This document shows, in pieces, positions 1 through 10,537 of a stretch of 64,000 bases of DNA (its first letter is position 1; each line of letters begins with the position of its first letter). The stretch spans positions 1,054,001 to 1,118,000 of the forward strand of contig BLLK01000051.1 of the NCBI GenBank assembly GCA_021927905.1. Direction: 5' to 3'. This DNA is from Chaetoceros tenuissimus (lineage: Eukaryota > Bacillariophyta > Thalassiosirophyceae > Chaetocerotales > Chaetocerotaceae). The notes under the pieces are model-generated. The model was not told where the DNA came from. It was given only the letters and a program-made list of their open reading frames with translations, and ran no database searches. The translations under genes were made by a program, and so were the position numbers.

Positions 1-1486
1 GATTAGCTATTCCTTTCGAGAGGACACTATCTGCAAGATCAGACCAAGATTTGCGTTCGATCACTAAAGGAAAGAGCTGTCCATTTCGCGAAAACAGGTA
101 ATCACCAGCTGGCAATTCCTTTTCCTTTAATCCAATTCCATAGTCTTGACTCAAGGCATTTATCCGCTCTCTATACAATTGATCTTCTCGACTATCAACA
201 ATCAAAGAGACTCCATTTACCAACTCACGATCTTTCCCAGCCAAGTCTTGCGTCAAAGGCTTAATCACAGAGTTGACTGCCTCTTCAAACTCCAAACAAG
301 CTTTTGCCATTTCCTCACCACCAGCGAGCAATTGCCATCTTTCTTCACCATCTCGAATCAACTCTTTTCGACACAAATCTCGTTTCGCCAACTGTTCCAT
401 ACATGCAAAAGCACTTCGACTCCCTCTATACATTTGTCGATCATAAAAGTTAGATCTACACCTTGGCTGTGCTAAATGTTTGAGTTGAGACTCGGATAAA
501 CTCAAGAGCCTTTGATTGTTGGAATTGCGATGTCGACCCTGTTGCGCTTCATAAAGAGCACACAAGATTGAGAATGGACCACTCATATATTCAGGACAGT
601 AGTCTCTTGACCTTCTTCGAGGTGTAGATGTAATTTCTCTATTGATGTTTGAATGTGAAGGTGTAGCAATGGTACCTTCCGTCCCAGCATGGTTTGTTCG
701 CCTATGTCTTGTCGGTGTCGTAGCAACTGTCGTAGCACCATGTCGAAGTGTATCCAACCGTATAAATTCTTCCAACGCATCCACAGCTTCATTACTCTGT
801 TCATGAAACTGTGCAGCGACTTGTAATTGAATTCTCAACTTTTCTTGCAAAAGAATGTAAACAATACTAGGCTTTCCATTCTTTTTCGTCTCTTTGCTAA
901 AAAGATTACCAATATTATTCCATCTCCGCCCCTCTTCATTTCTCTGAAAGGCAAGTTGTATATTATCATGAAAGTCTTGGATGGAATGACAATGATCTAA
1001 TTCATGAATGGCATATCGATCATCACGTTGAACAATTTTCTTCATGGTGGCACAACATATAATACGATTTTTGATTTGATCATCGTTCCATCTGGTCATG
1101 GACCAAAAGTCCTCTTGTTGTAAATATTCCACTGGTGTTTGAATTCTTTGTTGAATGCATTCTACTGTTCGTGAAGTATGAGGGATCTTTTGCAACGAGT
1201 CTAAATCTCTCAAGACGGCCGAGAGTGCGATGGATATGTGAGGGTTTCGACAAGTTTCGAGAATGATTCCGTCCTGGAGGTTATGAGATCCGACAGATGT
1301 GTTCAATGGAAGTTCATGTCCGTGGAGATAGAGGGCTGCATGGGATGTTCCGGCTGTCGATTCTCCTGCTTGGCCTTTTTGAAGTAATTCCTCGAGTCGA
1401 GAATGTGATTCCAATTCAATCGTTTTGATCTTGTTGACGTACGTGTAGCCCGACTTTGGTCTGACTCTTACTTTCACAGAGACCAT
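1..1486 (-). CDS. MUS81: MUS81-like ERCC4-family structure-specific nuclease, partial (3' end outside window)
   Basis: An uninterrupted frame runs from the first ATG after an upstream in-frame stop (A at 1486) to the window edge, about 495 codons, with no stop. The C-terminal part carries the opening of an ERCC4 nuclease fold: LIVDSRE near residue 427, then GDY, then VIERKSWSDLADS near residue 475, which matches the catalytic ERKxxxDL motif of MUS81/XPF nucleases. Before it, roughly residues 300-410, is a stretch starting SGPFSILCALYEAQ, which looks like the winged helix of MUS81. The first 80 residues resemble a ubiquitin-like fold, not the helix-hairpin-helix seen in known MUS81. The family cuts branched DNA in homologous recombination and replication-fork repair, in the nucleus with an EME partner. 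The catalytic domain is incomplete here. EME1 or another ERCC4 nuclease is possible. It is divergent from the RING gene 127 bp away. Confidence 0.7.
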   Translation of the reverse strand, partial: MVSVKVRVRPKSGYTYVNKIKTIELESHSRLEELLQKGQAGESTAGTSHAALYLHGHELPLNTSVGSHNLQDGIILETCRNPHISIALSAVLRDLDSLQKIPHTSRTVECIQQRIQTPVEYLQQEDFWSMTRWNDDQIKNRIICCATMKKIVQRDDRYAIHELDHCHSIQDFHDNIQLAFQRNEEGRRWNNIGNLFSKETKKNGKPSIVYILLQEKLRIQLQVAAQFHEQSNEAVDALEEFIRLDTLRHGATTVATTPTRHRRTNHAGTEGTIATPSHSNINREITSTPRRRSRDYCPEYMSGPFSILCALYEAQQGRHRNSNNQRLLSLSESQLKHLAQPRCRSNFYDRQMYRGSRSAFACMEQLAKRDLCRKELIRDGEERWQLLAGGEEMAKACLEFEEAVNSVIKPLTQDLAGKDRELVNGVSLIVDSREDQLYRERINALSQDYGIGLKEKELPAGDYLFSRNGQLFPLVIERKSWSDLADSVLSKGIAN

Positions 1487-1613
1487 GCCTTTGAGCTGAC
1501 AGTGTTGCAACTACTAGCTTTTATTCTATATACTTATGAATCAAAGACAAAGTCTATATGGTGTCAGTGCATTCAAATAGAATTAGTGTTGTTGTGTTGT
1601 TGTGTCGGCGAAG

Positions 1614-1928
1614 ATGGCTCTGCCCTTTATCGTTTGTGTGTGCGTACGAACTGTACTAGTGTCAATAACGGTCAGTAACGGCTTTGAAAATGAGAACATT
1701 TTTATTTCTTTTCATGAGGAAGTAGTAGGAACTCTTACTCGTATTTTGCCAATACTACTTCATTCGCCGCGTACCTGTCCAATCTGTTGCGATGATTATG
1801 TTGTAGGAGATGAAATAGTATGGTCGAGGAATGAGGAGTGTTGTCATGCGTATCACCTTGATTGCATCATGCCATGGTTGGAGAATCACAATGAATGTCC
1901 GATGTGTAGAAATGACTACTTAGTCTAG
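1614..1928 (+). CDS. small RING-H2 finger protein (possible E3 ubiquitin ligase)
   Basis: 104 residues from ATG 1614; an in-frame GTG upstream was not used. The C-terminal half is a complete RING-H2 domain with C55-x2-C58, C76-x-H78-x2-H81-x2-C84 and C95-x2-C98. The spacing matches zinc-binding E3 ligases, and Trp88 lies where E2-contacting RINGs carry a Trp. The first 22 residues are hydrophobic (ALPFIVCVCV), so this could be a membrane-anchored or secretory ligase. Small proteins that are almost only a RING-H2 are common in diatoms. The substrate is unknown. The stop codon lies 10 bp from the stop of the convergent sulfotransferase gene. Confidence 0.75.
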   Translation: MALPFIVCVCVRTVLVSITVSNGFENENIFISFHEEVVGTLTRILPILLHSPRTCPICCDDYVVGDEIVWSRNEECCHAYHLDCIMPWLENHNECPMCRNDYLV

Positions 1929-1938
1929 TTGATAATAT

Positions 1939-3030
1939 CTACCTAATATTCTTAACATTTACTTCTAAGTCGATGTGCATTCGTGTATGGAGTAAGCATT
2001 GGCCTTTTAATGGATTTTGCTCATCTTCTCCCTCTTTACTGTAGCCATTTTTATTTTCATGCAAAATACTATCTAGAGAACAATCTTGATACCCCATCCA
2101 ATTGATTGCATCATTCAACACCCCTACATCTTTAGACCATTTATCCATCAGAATAAGCTTTGCCCTGTTGTCACCCATTGCATTTGCAAATGATGTTAAA
2201 AATTTATTTTCCTTTGCGATTCTTTTTCTTAGTTGATCATCACTCAGATTCTTGAACCATCCCCTTTTCCTCATGGATTGGAAGCTACCTTCCACCTCTC
2301 TGATATTGATAATGTACCTAGCACATGGAAAATGTCTCTTGTAAAATTGAACAGCTTCTTGCCACGTCCAGTTGCCATTTTGAACTCGAATCATTTTTGC
2401 TCCTATGATTGTAGATTGTTCATGCTTTTCCACATCTTTACGAGTCAAATAGTCTCTACGAAGAAAGGATCGGCTTGGGGGATTGATTGTAGATAGAGTT
2501 TGTTGAACAGGACATGCCATACTCTGACGTGGTATTGGGTTGTGTATCCATGATGAACTATTCACTTCGACTTCATCTTCAAAATAATCTTGTGCTTGAC
2601 TCAATCGTTGCTGCATGTAAAATTGATGAACGAATGCATTGTTGTTTTCGCCTGATAGTCGTACATTTGGTAATAGATTCAATGTGGATAAGAGAGATGT
2701 AGATCCAGATCTCCCAGTTGAAAAAAGAAAGAGAAATCTTTGTTTACAAGGCTCACATATTGGACTGTTGTTGCATGTAGCCTCTGGACACCATTGCTTG
2801 TTGGGGTTCTCTGTATTAAATGTAAGAAATTCTTCATCACTAATGTCGACCTGACGTCGGAACGGTGTCTTTATTATGGATATCTCTGCAATTTGGCGTT
2901 TTTGCAAAGAAGAGATTGCGATATAGAACAACGCTGCAAGATAGAGAGAAGTTATGCAATACAATGTCGTCCCAGAAGAAAGTTTCCTTCTACCTCGTAT
3001 TAAATATTTTTTCTCTCCTTCTATACTCAT
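1939..3030 (-). CDS. Golgi-type P-loop sulfotransferase-like membrane protein
   Basis: 363 residues, single exon. Topology fits a type II Golgi enzyme: a short basic cytosolic tail, one membrane segment at about residues 23-42, then a luminal domain. The luminal domain opens with a Cys cluster (WCPEATC, CEPC) followed by FLFSTGRSGSTSLL. Residues 106-111, GRSGST, form the PAPS 5'-phosphosulfate loop of sulfotransferases. A later RYIINIREVEGSFQSMRKRG resembles the 3'-phosphate binding element (R...S). The likely role is transfer of sulfate from PAPS to a glycan or protein in the secretory pathway. The acceptor cannot be inferred. It is divergent from the SNF2 gene, with a 357 bp shared upstream region that holds a perfect inverted repeat. 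Confidence 0.72.
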   Translation of the reverse strand: MSIEGEKKYLIRGRRKLSSGTTLYCITSLYLAALFYIAISSLQKRQIAEISIIKTPFRRQVDISDEEFLTFNTENPNKQWCPEATCNNSPICEPCKQRFLFLFSTGRSGSTSLLSTLNLLPNVRLSGENNNAFVHQFYMQQRLSQAQDYFEDEVEVNSSSWIHNPIPRQSMACPVQQTLSTINPPSRSFLRRDYLTRKDVEKHEQSTIIGAKMIRVQNGNWTWQEAVQFYKRHFPCARYIINIREVEGSFQSMRKRGWFKNLSDDQLRKRIAKENKFLTSFANAMGDNRAKLILMDKWSKDVGVLNDAINWMGYQDCSLDSILHENKNGYSKEGEDEQNPLKGQCLLHTRMHIDLEVNVKNIR

Positions 3031-3387
3031 TCTCAGTTCTAATTACTTTGTATATTGGAATTTATGTATGAATAATAATGCAAATAAAATAAGAATGAAG
3101 AGAAAAAAACTGTATGCACAGCCAAGTTGACAACAAATGAAGTCATTACAATCGCCGAAACACAATGTATGATTTAGTCTTGACAAGACTAAATCATATT
3201 TTGCGGATACGCCTTTTACCGTTTGTATGCATTATTTTGTGGATCTGGTGGCCTGTGGCCTGTCGTCTCTCATTTCTCATTTCTCATTGTTCTTCTACTC
3301 TAGAATATTTGTCTATGCACTTACAATACGACATCTACTAAGCTATCCACCCAATAAACTACTATTCCTAGTATCTCTTATATCAAC
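3031..3387. other. divergent intergenic region with perfect inverted repeat
   Basis: This is the shared upstream region of the sulfotransferase (minus) and F-box/SNF2 (plus) genes. No reading frame here is convincing. It contains the perfect dyad at 3168-3198, listed separately. Confidence 0.6.
3168..3198. repeat. perfect inverted repeat, 15-nt arms, 1-nt spacer
   Basis: The left arm TATGATTTAGTCTTG (3168-3182) is followed by a single A and the exact reverse complement CAAGACTAAATCATA (3184-3198). Such a dyad could be a binding site for a dimeric regulator, a cruciform, or the 5' end of a transcript. It lies 190 bp upstream of the SNF2 ATG and 138 bp upstream of the sulfotransferase ATG. Confidence 0.85.
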
Positions 3388-6300
3388 ATGTCAACGAATG
3401 CAGCAGCCTCGGTGGGACGGAAAAGAAAATATTCAGGAGAAAGTACAGAATCAACGCAAGAAGAAGATGAAAAGAAAGAAGACTTGCATGTACATTCCGA
3501 CACCAATGAAAGTAGGTCCATCGAAAACAATCTTTTGGAAATATTTCTAGGATATTGCAATGGGGTAGATAGTACGGCTGCTCGAGAATATTTACAACTA
3601 TGTGACTTGTATCAACTAAGATCAGTGTCGAAATTGACACATAAAGCTCTGGAATTCGTTGAGTATAATCGTTGTAGAGATGGAAATGACTACCAAGTTC
3701 CATTTCCAGGCTTTCCGGGCATTTTGTCAACTTCTTCAGACATACAATTAGGATCAGGCTTATTTACACATCAACTTGCTTCACTAAGGGCCATGCACCG
3801 CGCTGAGAATCAAAGTAAGACATTTGGATCCCTTAGAGGTGGAATTTTGGGAGATGCTCCAGGTCTGGGGAAAACTATTTCAATGCTTTCTCTTATTACA
3901 AATACATGTGGCTTACGCCCAGTAGAACCAATGGAATTTTATGATAAAGCATCGATTGATGAACATTGGAAACTTGTCAGGACGAATCCAGTATTTCGTG
4001 AAGAAATATTACGTGCAATTAGACCTTTCCGACATAATCGAAACTATTCACAATTGGCGACGGACGTTAGTCCTCCTTACAAAGATGAAAGATTTCCAAC
4101 GTTGGCTTCATTTGTGAACTATGTCAATACGCATATGAGAAAAGTGTGTCCACAGTCTGATTTGGATTTATTCCGTAGAAACGTGATTGCCTTCAAGGCG
4201 GGCTTGGATAAACGTAGTCGTCGTTACTTCGCCAATAGCAAGGGAAAACGGATGATCTTTGAGAGAAGTTTAATTCCGTGTAGTACTACGTTGATTATTG
4301 TTCCTGATGCCTTACTTGAGCACTGGGCGGAACAAATCAAAAGGCATGTAAATCTTGATATTTTTGTAGATCCCAACAGTGAGGGAGGCTCGTATTCGAA
4401 AGGTGAAGGTGTTGTTTACGTGGATGGTATTGGCGATTTGTCAAGAGCACAGTTTCCACTGAACCATCAAAATATGTATTTGCCTACTGCTTATCAATTG
4501 TTCAGCTATATGATTGTTGTCGTTCCATTTTCACGTATTGAAGAAGAATACAAGATAGCACAGAGACTTCAAAAGGATTCTTTGTCATCGTCTGTGGGTG
4601 ATGAGAATTTGACGCCCTCTTCAATATTACTTCAACTACGGTGGTTTAGAGTTGTTGTCGATGAAGGGCATGAACTGGGTGAGAATGAAGCTGGGAGTAA
4701 CGTGACAAAGTTCATCAATCAGTTGGGAGCGGAAAGACGATGGGTAATGAGCGGAACACCTACCACAGGAGATGAAGATGATCCAAAGTTTACCGAAAAA
4801 GGTCTAGATCAATTACAACGGCTTCTCTTTTTCTTGAGACATGAGAAATATGGTATTGTGTCTGGTAATAACGATCAGGCGAAGGATGCATGGAATGAAC
4901 AAGTCAAGAGGCCTTTTCTAGCTAGGCAAGATGATGGGAGGCAGGAGTTATACAAAGTGCTCAATGAAGTCATGGTTATGCATAAGAAGGAGGATCTATC
5001 ACTACCAAAACCAATATTTGAACAATCAGAAGTGGATGTCTTAGTTCCACATGATATTCAGGCTACGATAATTGAAGCTGTTGATTCAAAAGAAGCTGAT
5101 AGATCTACAATCTTGAGCAAGCTAGGACTCTTGAGCCAAAGAGAGAAACTTGTAACTGCCTTCAACATTAGAGGATTGACGTTATTTGATGCTCTTCTTT
5201 CCGAATATCAAGCAACGCCAGAGTACCAAGAGCTAGTAGACCGAGCACAAGGTTCCCAAATCGCGGATCGTATATTGTCAGAAAGAATTGAACTAGAGAA
5301 ACGAGGTGGTGCAATAGACACTGGTGTGACAGCACCAATTACTCGGGCTACAGACTCAACGAACCTAGTGGATAGACGACCAATCAAGGCTGTTGTCTAT
5401 AGTAAATCCCACAATACTTTATTAGATGTGGCTGAGCATCTTTATAGCAGGTTTGAGGATAGCAACATCGCTGAGTTGACAGAAGGTAAGATTCAAAAAA
5501 TGTCTTACGAGCTTGGAAGGTTTCGTAATGACTACAAACAGGGTAAAGACTGTCCAATTTGTGGTGGATTTAATGAATATTTAGGCAAGAATTTGGTTGG
5601 CTGCAGCAATACATTGCTTGAAGTATTTGACGGGGAAAATGTTTTTCTAATTGAGCCTGAAAGGATTAATCGGTAAGATCTCTTCTCTCATTTCAAAAAT
5701 GATTCGTTTATCTTTTCTTTTAACATCTTTTTTAGTGCTGTAGGAGATTATGAATTATCCTCATTGCGTAATGGGCTGGTCAATAAACTCAGAGGTGGGC
5801 CGGATCCACCAGAAGGGGTACCTGTGCACAGCTTCAGGTCAGAATACCCATATTATGGTAAATGTCAACCAGTTCAAATGGGCAGACTTCGAGGTGCACC
5901 TCTCACAAAATACGGGCTCTATCGTAGATACTGGCAAGAAGGCGACATTTTATGCATTGATGCTCGTAATGATCATCCCCTAATGAAAAGAAGATGGGAC
6001 GAGGAGGTCTGGACTGCTTATGGGTCAGAAAGATGTCTTGAGCTAGCTGAGCTAGACAATTTCGAAACGAGTGATAACTATTTTGGTCCATTACCAGCAG
6101 GTGAAGCCACATGTCGCAGCGAAGTTTTTGTAAAGTTGAGGAAATGGGTACAATGTGGACGATTTCATTCCAGACCTCGATTTGATCACCGTAGGATGAA
6201 GAAGATTGGGTGGTATACTGGTCCTACATTGGCGGATGTTGAACTCAGACGACAAAAAGAAGATACGTTTATCCTTCTTCTTGACGCAAGCCTTTCACAT

Positions 6301-6684
6301 GGTTTGGATCTAAGTTTTGTAACACATATGTTTCTCCTCGAACCTATAGATGATGCTGCATTGCTTGAACAAGTGACATCTAGGGCTCATCGACTTGGAT
6401 GTACAGGTCCTGTCACTATTGATACCATTGTTGGTTGGATGAAACTTGACCCTAGTACAGAAGAAGTGGCAAAAAGGCTATCGTCAGACATGATAGACGA
6501 GTCAAAGAGAAACACTTTACCTGTAGTATGCGACCACTGTTACAGGACTTTTCAATCAAGAGAAGTAGCAGAGTCTCACGAATTGACTTGCGACAGAAAC
6601 CCAGATGGAAATGCAAAGATTGATCCATTTCATTTATCATCTGTATACAGGGATATCAAGCCACCAGCACCTATACTTATTTAA
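3388..6684 (+). CDS. F-box / SNF2-family helicase-like ATPase
   Basis: Two exons, 3388-5672 and 5736-6684, joined across a 63-nt GT-AG intron; 1077 residues. Residues about 48-85 resemble an F-box (LLEIFLGYC...LRSVSKLTHKAL). The SNF2 motor follows: Walker A GLGKT at 159-163, a DEGH box at 425-428 in place of DEAH, and SGTPT at 455-459. After the splice come the helicase C motifs, including DASLSHGLDLS and the arginine-finger motif QVTSRAHRLG, and then a C2H2 finger (CDHCYRTF...H...C). A degenerate CPICGG zinc element lies between the lobes. F-box plus SNF2 resembles the plant protein At3g54460, so a chromatin or ubiquitin-linked nuclear role is inferred. Without the splice the helicase would lose its second lobe, which supports the intron. 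It is convergent with the tRNA ligase gene. Confidence 0.85.
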
Positions 6685-6877
6685 CCTTGTCGAAGAATCA
6701 GCGAACTGCCGGAAAGTAATTGATTTAAATGGCTTTCTAAGATAGAGAGATGACTCATTTTCATAAAACTATCGACTTACTATTTACTTCATTTATAATT
6801 ATATTTCTATTCATGAAATGACTGTAACCACACCAATAGTCATAGACATTTTATGGTAGTTCCAAACTAGAGTTGAG

Positions 6878-9800
6878 TTATGAATGCCAAAAACTGAATG
6901 TCCCCTTGACCTTGATAGGTTCTTTCAATATTACAAGCTCAGCCTCCGATTTCTCACATCTTTCCGGTAAATCATTTGACATATGAGCCATTACTTTTGC
7001 CCCACAAAATATTGTCACATGATGAAAATTGTTTTGAGGTTTTGGAAAAGAAATATTTGATCCAAGTGTATTCAGAGAAGGAAATTCAAGACCCAAGGCT
7101 GCACTATCAGGCGCATAGTAGAAAGATACTATATGTACCTCAACAGACTCTCCTATAAGGTGGTCAAAAGTTTCTCTGAGCTGCTTTTGGTTATTTCTTG
7201 AAGTATGCGCAAATGTACAGTGGGTATTCTTGATAAATCGCGCCTTTCCGATGTTGTCTGGATCATTTTTTCGGAACTGCTCTCTTTTGTTTAGATAAAA
7301 CCTGACCTTGGCATTGTCTTTTTGGATGCTTTCAAGTGCCATTCTCACAACACTCTCATCAATATCTAATGATGCAAGTTTGATCCTCGGGTTCTTTTCA
7401 CTTGGATTCATTTTACTTAGGCAATCAATTTCACATGGCTGTAAATCTCTAATTGATCCCACAATTGATTTTAATTTCTCCTGGAAAACAGACATGGATT
7501 CTTCGATAGGGGCAACGAGACTCTGAAGATGCGCCTCATACTTGAGGATGCACGACCTTAGATTGTTTTCCATATCATTTTTCTTAGAATCATAGACCTG
7601 CTTATTCTGATCTTCAAGAGTTTGGAGCTGGACAGCCTCACAAAGTGTAGAGTAGAGATCGGGAGGTAGATCCATGTCCACTGTGTTTCTATCTTTGAAA
7701 AAAGGGATCTTGATAACTTTACCATTGTGTGTTCCAAACTGCCTATCTGAAAAATTAAAGTGATCGATTGTTTTGTGACGGTAGAAACAATAAAATTTCA
7801 CCACAACCATGCATGCCTCTTTACATGAAATATCAAGCTTTCCGTTATGTGTACTGGACGGTCTCTGTAAAACACGAAGTATACACACAGCCAAGAAGTG
7901 TAAGCTCAATGGATACGAGCACTTATCAAGTCCTGTACCCACAATTGTATCTTTGAGTACATCTGGTACCACAGCTACCGCAATCGATCTAGACTTCAAG
8001 CATAGATCTGAAATAGTGTGCCAAGATGGTGGTGGTACATTCTTATCAGCAATGAAGACACATGCAGGGGTACTGATGATTTCTTTTTCTATTTGACGAT
8101 AGTATTTTCCTTGGACTTTGTCACCTTCCCGAATTATGAGTTTTCGGTCAGCTGAAATATCTAGATTTTCTCTTGACAATCCTCCACAGAGGGAAGATTT
8201 CCCCTGTCCAGGAATAGCCGGGAAGAACACAAGGAGTCCAAATCTCTTGTCTTCTTCCTTTGGAGCACCAGCATCACGCAACGATTTGATAGCATTTACT
8301 ACATCTTCTTGATCTTTCAAACCTTCCATTGTAGTCGACAATGAGGCCTTTGAAATCATATGTAACTGGGACTTTGTCTTCCGTAGGCCCTTCGCAATGC
8401 CTAATGTCTTTCTGACTTCGTTAGATGCTGCTTGGGATTCAATTAGAGATGACTCTAACTCACTCTCACTACAACCGACAAGCACAGTATATACATCATC
8501 TTGAAAGTCCTTACAAAGCTTTTTGAATTTTTTCATGCTATCAGTGATATTCGCAGTACAAATCAATCCACCTTCACTGCGTTGTAAAGATCGTACAAAG
8601 TCATCTCTAGTCAATGAAGAGCAATCAGTCTTTTGAAATGAACACGACAATTCTTTCGCAAAATAGTTTGACAGCGCTGCAAGTTCCTCTTTCTTGAGTC
8701 CAACCATGAGAATAACGCCTCGAAAAGTTCCATTACCAGAGTCTTCAACTTGAAACTCTCCACTCTGAAATAACTTTGAAAACTCGTTGTAAGTGTGCAG
8801 ATACTTGTTCGACGTCACTTGCAAATTTTGACAATATTTTGCATATCCTTTGAAGAATGGCATCCATTTATTGATACCTTCTTCGGAGATTTTCCACTTC
8901 ACCAATTGACCCAGTGCATATTCTTCAAACGCAGTTTTAGACACTTGTAATTTTGAAAGCCCATTTCTACAAATAAAAGTTCGAACCATGTATGGAAGGA
9001 ATTTCATTTTGAGCATGAGTTTTTCTTCTGACGAAGACACTTTTTGATTGAGATGCACATGATCCAAAGCAGCTTCTATAGATGCACTAGACTCTTGCCT
9101 TTTGACAAGTTTCTCATCTGGAACAAAGTTCATTAATTCAATGCTAAAACCACGAAAGAGAGACATTGCATCAGTATCCTTGGTCTTTCGATAGTATTTT
9201 TGAAAACTTTCATCATGATGAATGTGAATAATTGCAATGTAACGGGTCGCTTTTTCACCAACTGCTGCAGAACTTGTTTCTTGAATAACCTTGAAGGACA
9301 TTTTGATATTGAGGTCCACAAGCTGTTGAATCAACTTTGCAATACGAACAGATTCTCCATTTGCATTGTTGGAACCAATGATTTCTTTTGCAATTCCCAG
9401 AATATCTACACCCAAATCTTTGATAGAGGTAATTGTGGTTTGTCTTTTTTGTGTACCATGGAAAGCATCAAGTGCAGCATGAACCTTTTCTGCAAAAGCA
9501 CTTTCATCCTCTGAAATAGCACTTAAATCTAAATTCCACACGTTTCCAGTAGGACTCAGATTCAAAGTTTTCTCTGGCGGAACTTGCTTCCAAATTTCTT
9601 TTGACGCGTCCCCTAGCCTCTTCATTTCTTCCAAAGTATCAACTTGTGCCACTCCATCTTTGAGCCTATATGGCACATAGCGAATGACCAATCCTTCGAG
9701 AATTTCTCCTTGAAATACAGCATGAGGATACATACTTGCAACAATACCGCCATCTGCAGAATTATCAAGCCACAAAGCGACACTGGAAGCCATACCTGTT

Positions 9801-10537
9801 TCCTTGGTGGTATCATACAATTCAAACAATTGCTCTACACTTTCTTTGGAAGCATACAGCCACGCATCATTATGAGGCAATCGAAATTTTTGTGCGAAAG
9901 CAGTCAACTCCGCCGTGGAAAAGAATCGTTCCTGATTTTTATCTGCAACAGCAATCAACATGAGATAATTTCTATTTGGAATATCACCATGATGACCTAA
10001 TACAGTAGACACAACTTCAAAGGATAGACAAAGTCTGTGTTGTTCAATGTAATCACTGCACTCTTGTACCTTTTGTCGTACAAATGGTATATCTTCCTCA
10101 GTCGTCCCCCAAGCTCTTGCAAAATGCTGAAGTAGTAAAATCTCCCCTACAGCTGTAAAAAGATTACTTGTAGAGTTTTTACTGTAAAATTTCTGTCCAC
10201 CGGACCAAAGCATCAGTGAGCCTGAATGTTTCAAGGTGACTTCGAGGTATCCTTGTTGAGAAGAGACTTTTGTAATCATGTCTTTGCGAATCTGTTGATC
10301 GTTTTGGTTTTCATTCTCGAATTTTGGATGAAAGATTGCTTCTAGATTGAAGCCGGTGATGTTTGGCGCTTGGCTTTTAGGTCTGCTAGTTGGTGGTTCC
10401 TTCATTTCGGAATCGGTGTTATCGGATGTAGCAGATGTACTCGATGGTTGATGAGAGTTATTTTGTGAGCTGATGGAGCTCATGTCTTCTCGCGATCTTT
10501 TGCGAGAGAGGCCTGTTGGTTGGTCCATGTCTTCCAT
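6878..10537 (-). CDS. RNL: plant/algal-type tRNA ligase (ligase, kinase and cyclic phosphodiesterase domains)
   Basis: 1219 residues, one exon, ATG at 10537. Residues 62-250 match the adenylyltransferase part of plant tRNA ligase: FHPKFENE, then LKHSGSL with the probable AMP-accepting Lys103, and later GEILEGLV. A polynucleotide kinase P-loop, PAIPGQGKSS, lies near residues 773-780. The C-terminus carries two HxT motifs, HCTFAH near 1105 and HHVTIF near 1171, as in 2H-type cyclic phosphodiesterases. The enzyme heals and seals exons after tRNA intron removal and may also join unconventional mRNA splices such as the unfolded-protein-response transcript. At about 1.2 kb of protein it is close to the plant length (about 1100). 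The N-terminal 60 residues are low complexity with a KRSR basic stretch that may be nuclear-localising. Confidence 0.9.
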   Translation of the reverse strand: MEDMDQPTGLSRKRSREDMSSISSQNNSHQPSSTSATSDNTDSEMKEPPTSRPKSQAPNITGFNLEAIFHPKFENENQNDQQIRKDMITKVSSQQGYLEVTLKHSGSLMLWSGGQKFYSKNSTSNLFTAVGEILLLQHFARAWGTTEEDIPFVRQKVQECSDYIEQHRLCLSFEVVSTVLGHHGDIPNRNYLMLIAVADKNQERFFSTAELTAFAQKFRLPHNDAWLYASKESVEQLFELYDTTKETGMASSVALWLDNSADGGIVASMYPHAVFQGEILEGLVIRYVPYRLKDGVAQVDTLEEMKRLGDASKEIWKQVPPEKTLNLSPTGNVWNLDLSAISEDESAFAEKVHAALDAFHGTQKRQTTITSIKDLGVDILGIAKEIIGSNNANGESVRIAKLIQQLVDLNIKMSFKVIQETSSAAVGEKATRYIAIIHIHHDESFQKYYRKTKDTDAMSLFRGFSIELMNFVPDEKLVKRQESSASIEAALDHVHLNQKVSSSEEKLMLKMKFLPYMVRTFICRNGLSKLQVSKTAFEEYALGQLVKWKISEEGINKWMPFFKGYAKYCQNLQVTSNKYLHTYNEFSKLFQSGEFQVEDSGNGTFRGVILMVGLKKEELAALSNYFAKELSCSFQKTDCSSLTRDDFVRSLQRSEGGLICTANITDSMKKFKKLCKDFQDDVYTVLVGCSESELESSLIESQAASNEVRKTLGIAKGLRKTKSQLHMISKASLSTTMEGLKDQEDVVNAIKSLRDAGAPKEEDKRFGLLVFFPAIPGQGKSSLCGGLSRENLDISADRKLIIREGDKVQGKYYRQIEKEIISTPACVFIADKNVPPPSWHTISDLCLKSRSIAVAVVPDVLKDTIVGTGLDKCSYPLSLHFLAVCILRVLQRPSSTHNGKLDISCKEACMVVVKFYCFYRHKTIDHFNFSDRQFGTHNGKVIKIPFFKDRNTVDMDLPPDLYSTLCEAVQLQTLEDQNKQVYDSKKNDMENNLRSCILKYEAHLQSLVAPIEESMSVFQEKLKSIVGSIRDLQPCEIDCLSKMNPSEKNPRIKLASLDIDESVVRMALESIQKDNAKVRFYLNKREQFRKNDPDNIGKARFIKNTHCTFAHTSRNNQKQLRETFDHLIGESVEVHIVSFYYAPDSAALGLEFPSLNTLGSNISFPKPQNNFHHVTIFCGAKVMAHMSNDLPERCEKSEAELVILKEPIKVKGTFSFWHS

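Noticed and set aside
1602-1613. Upstream GTG start for the RING-H2 gene
   Set aside because: Nuclear genes start at ATG; the in-frame ATG at 1614 is 12 bp later and was used.
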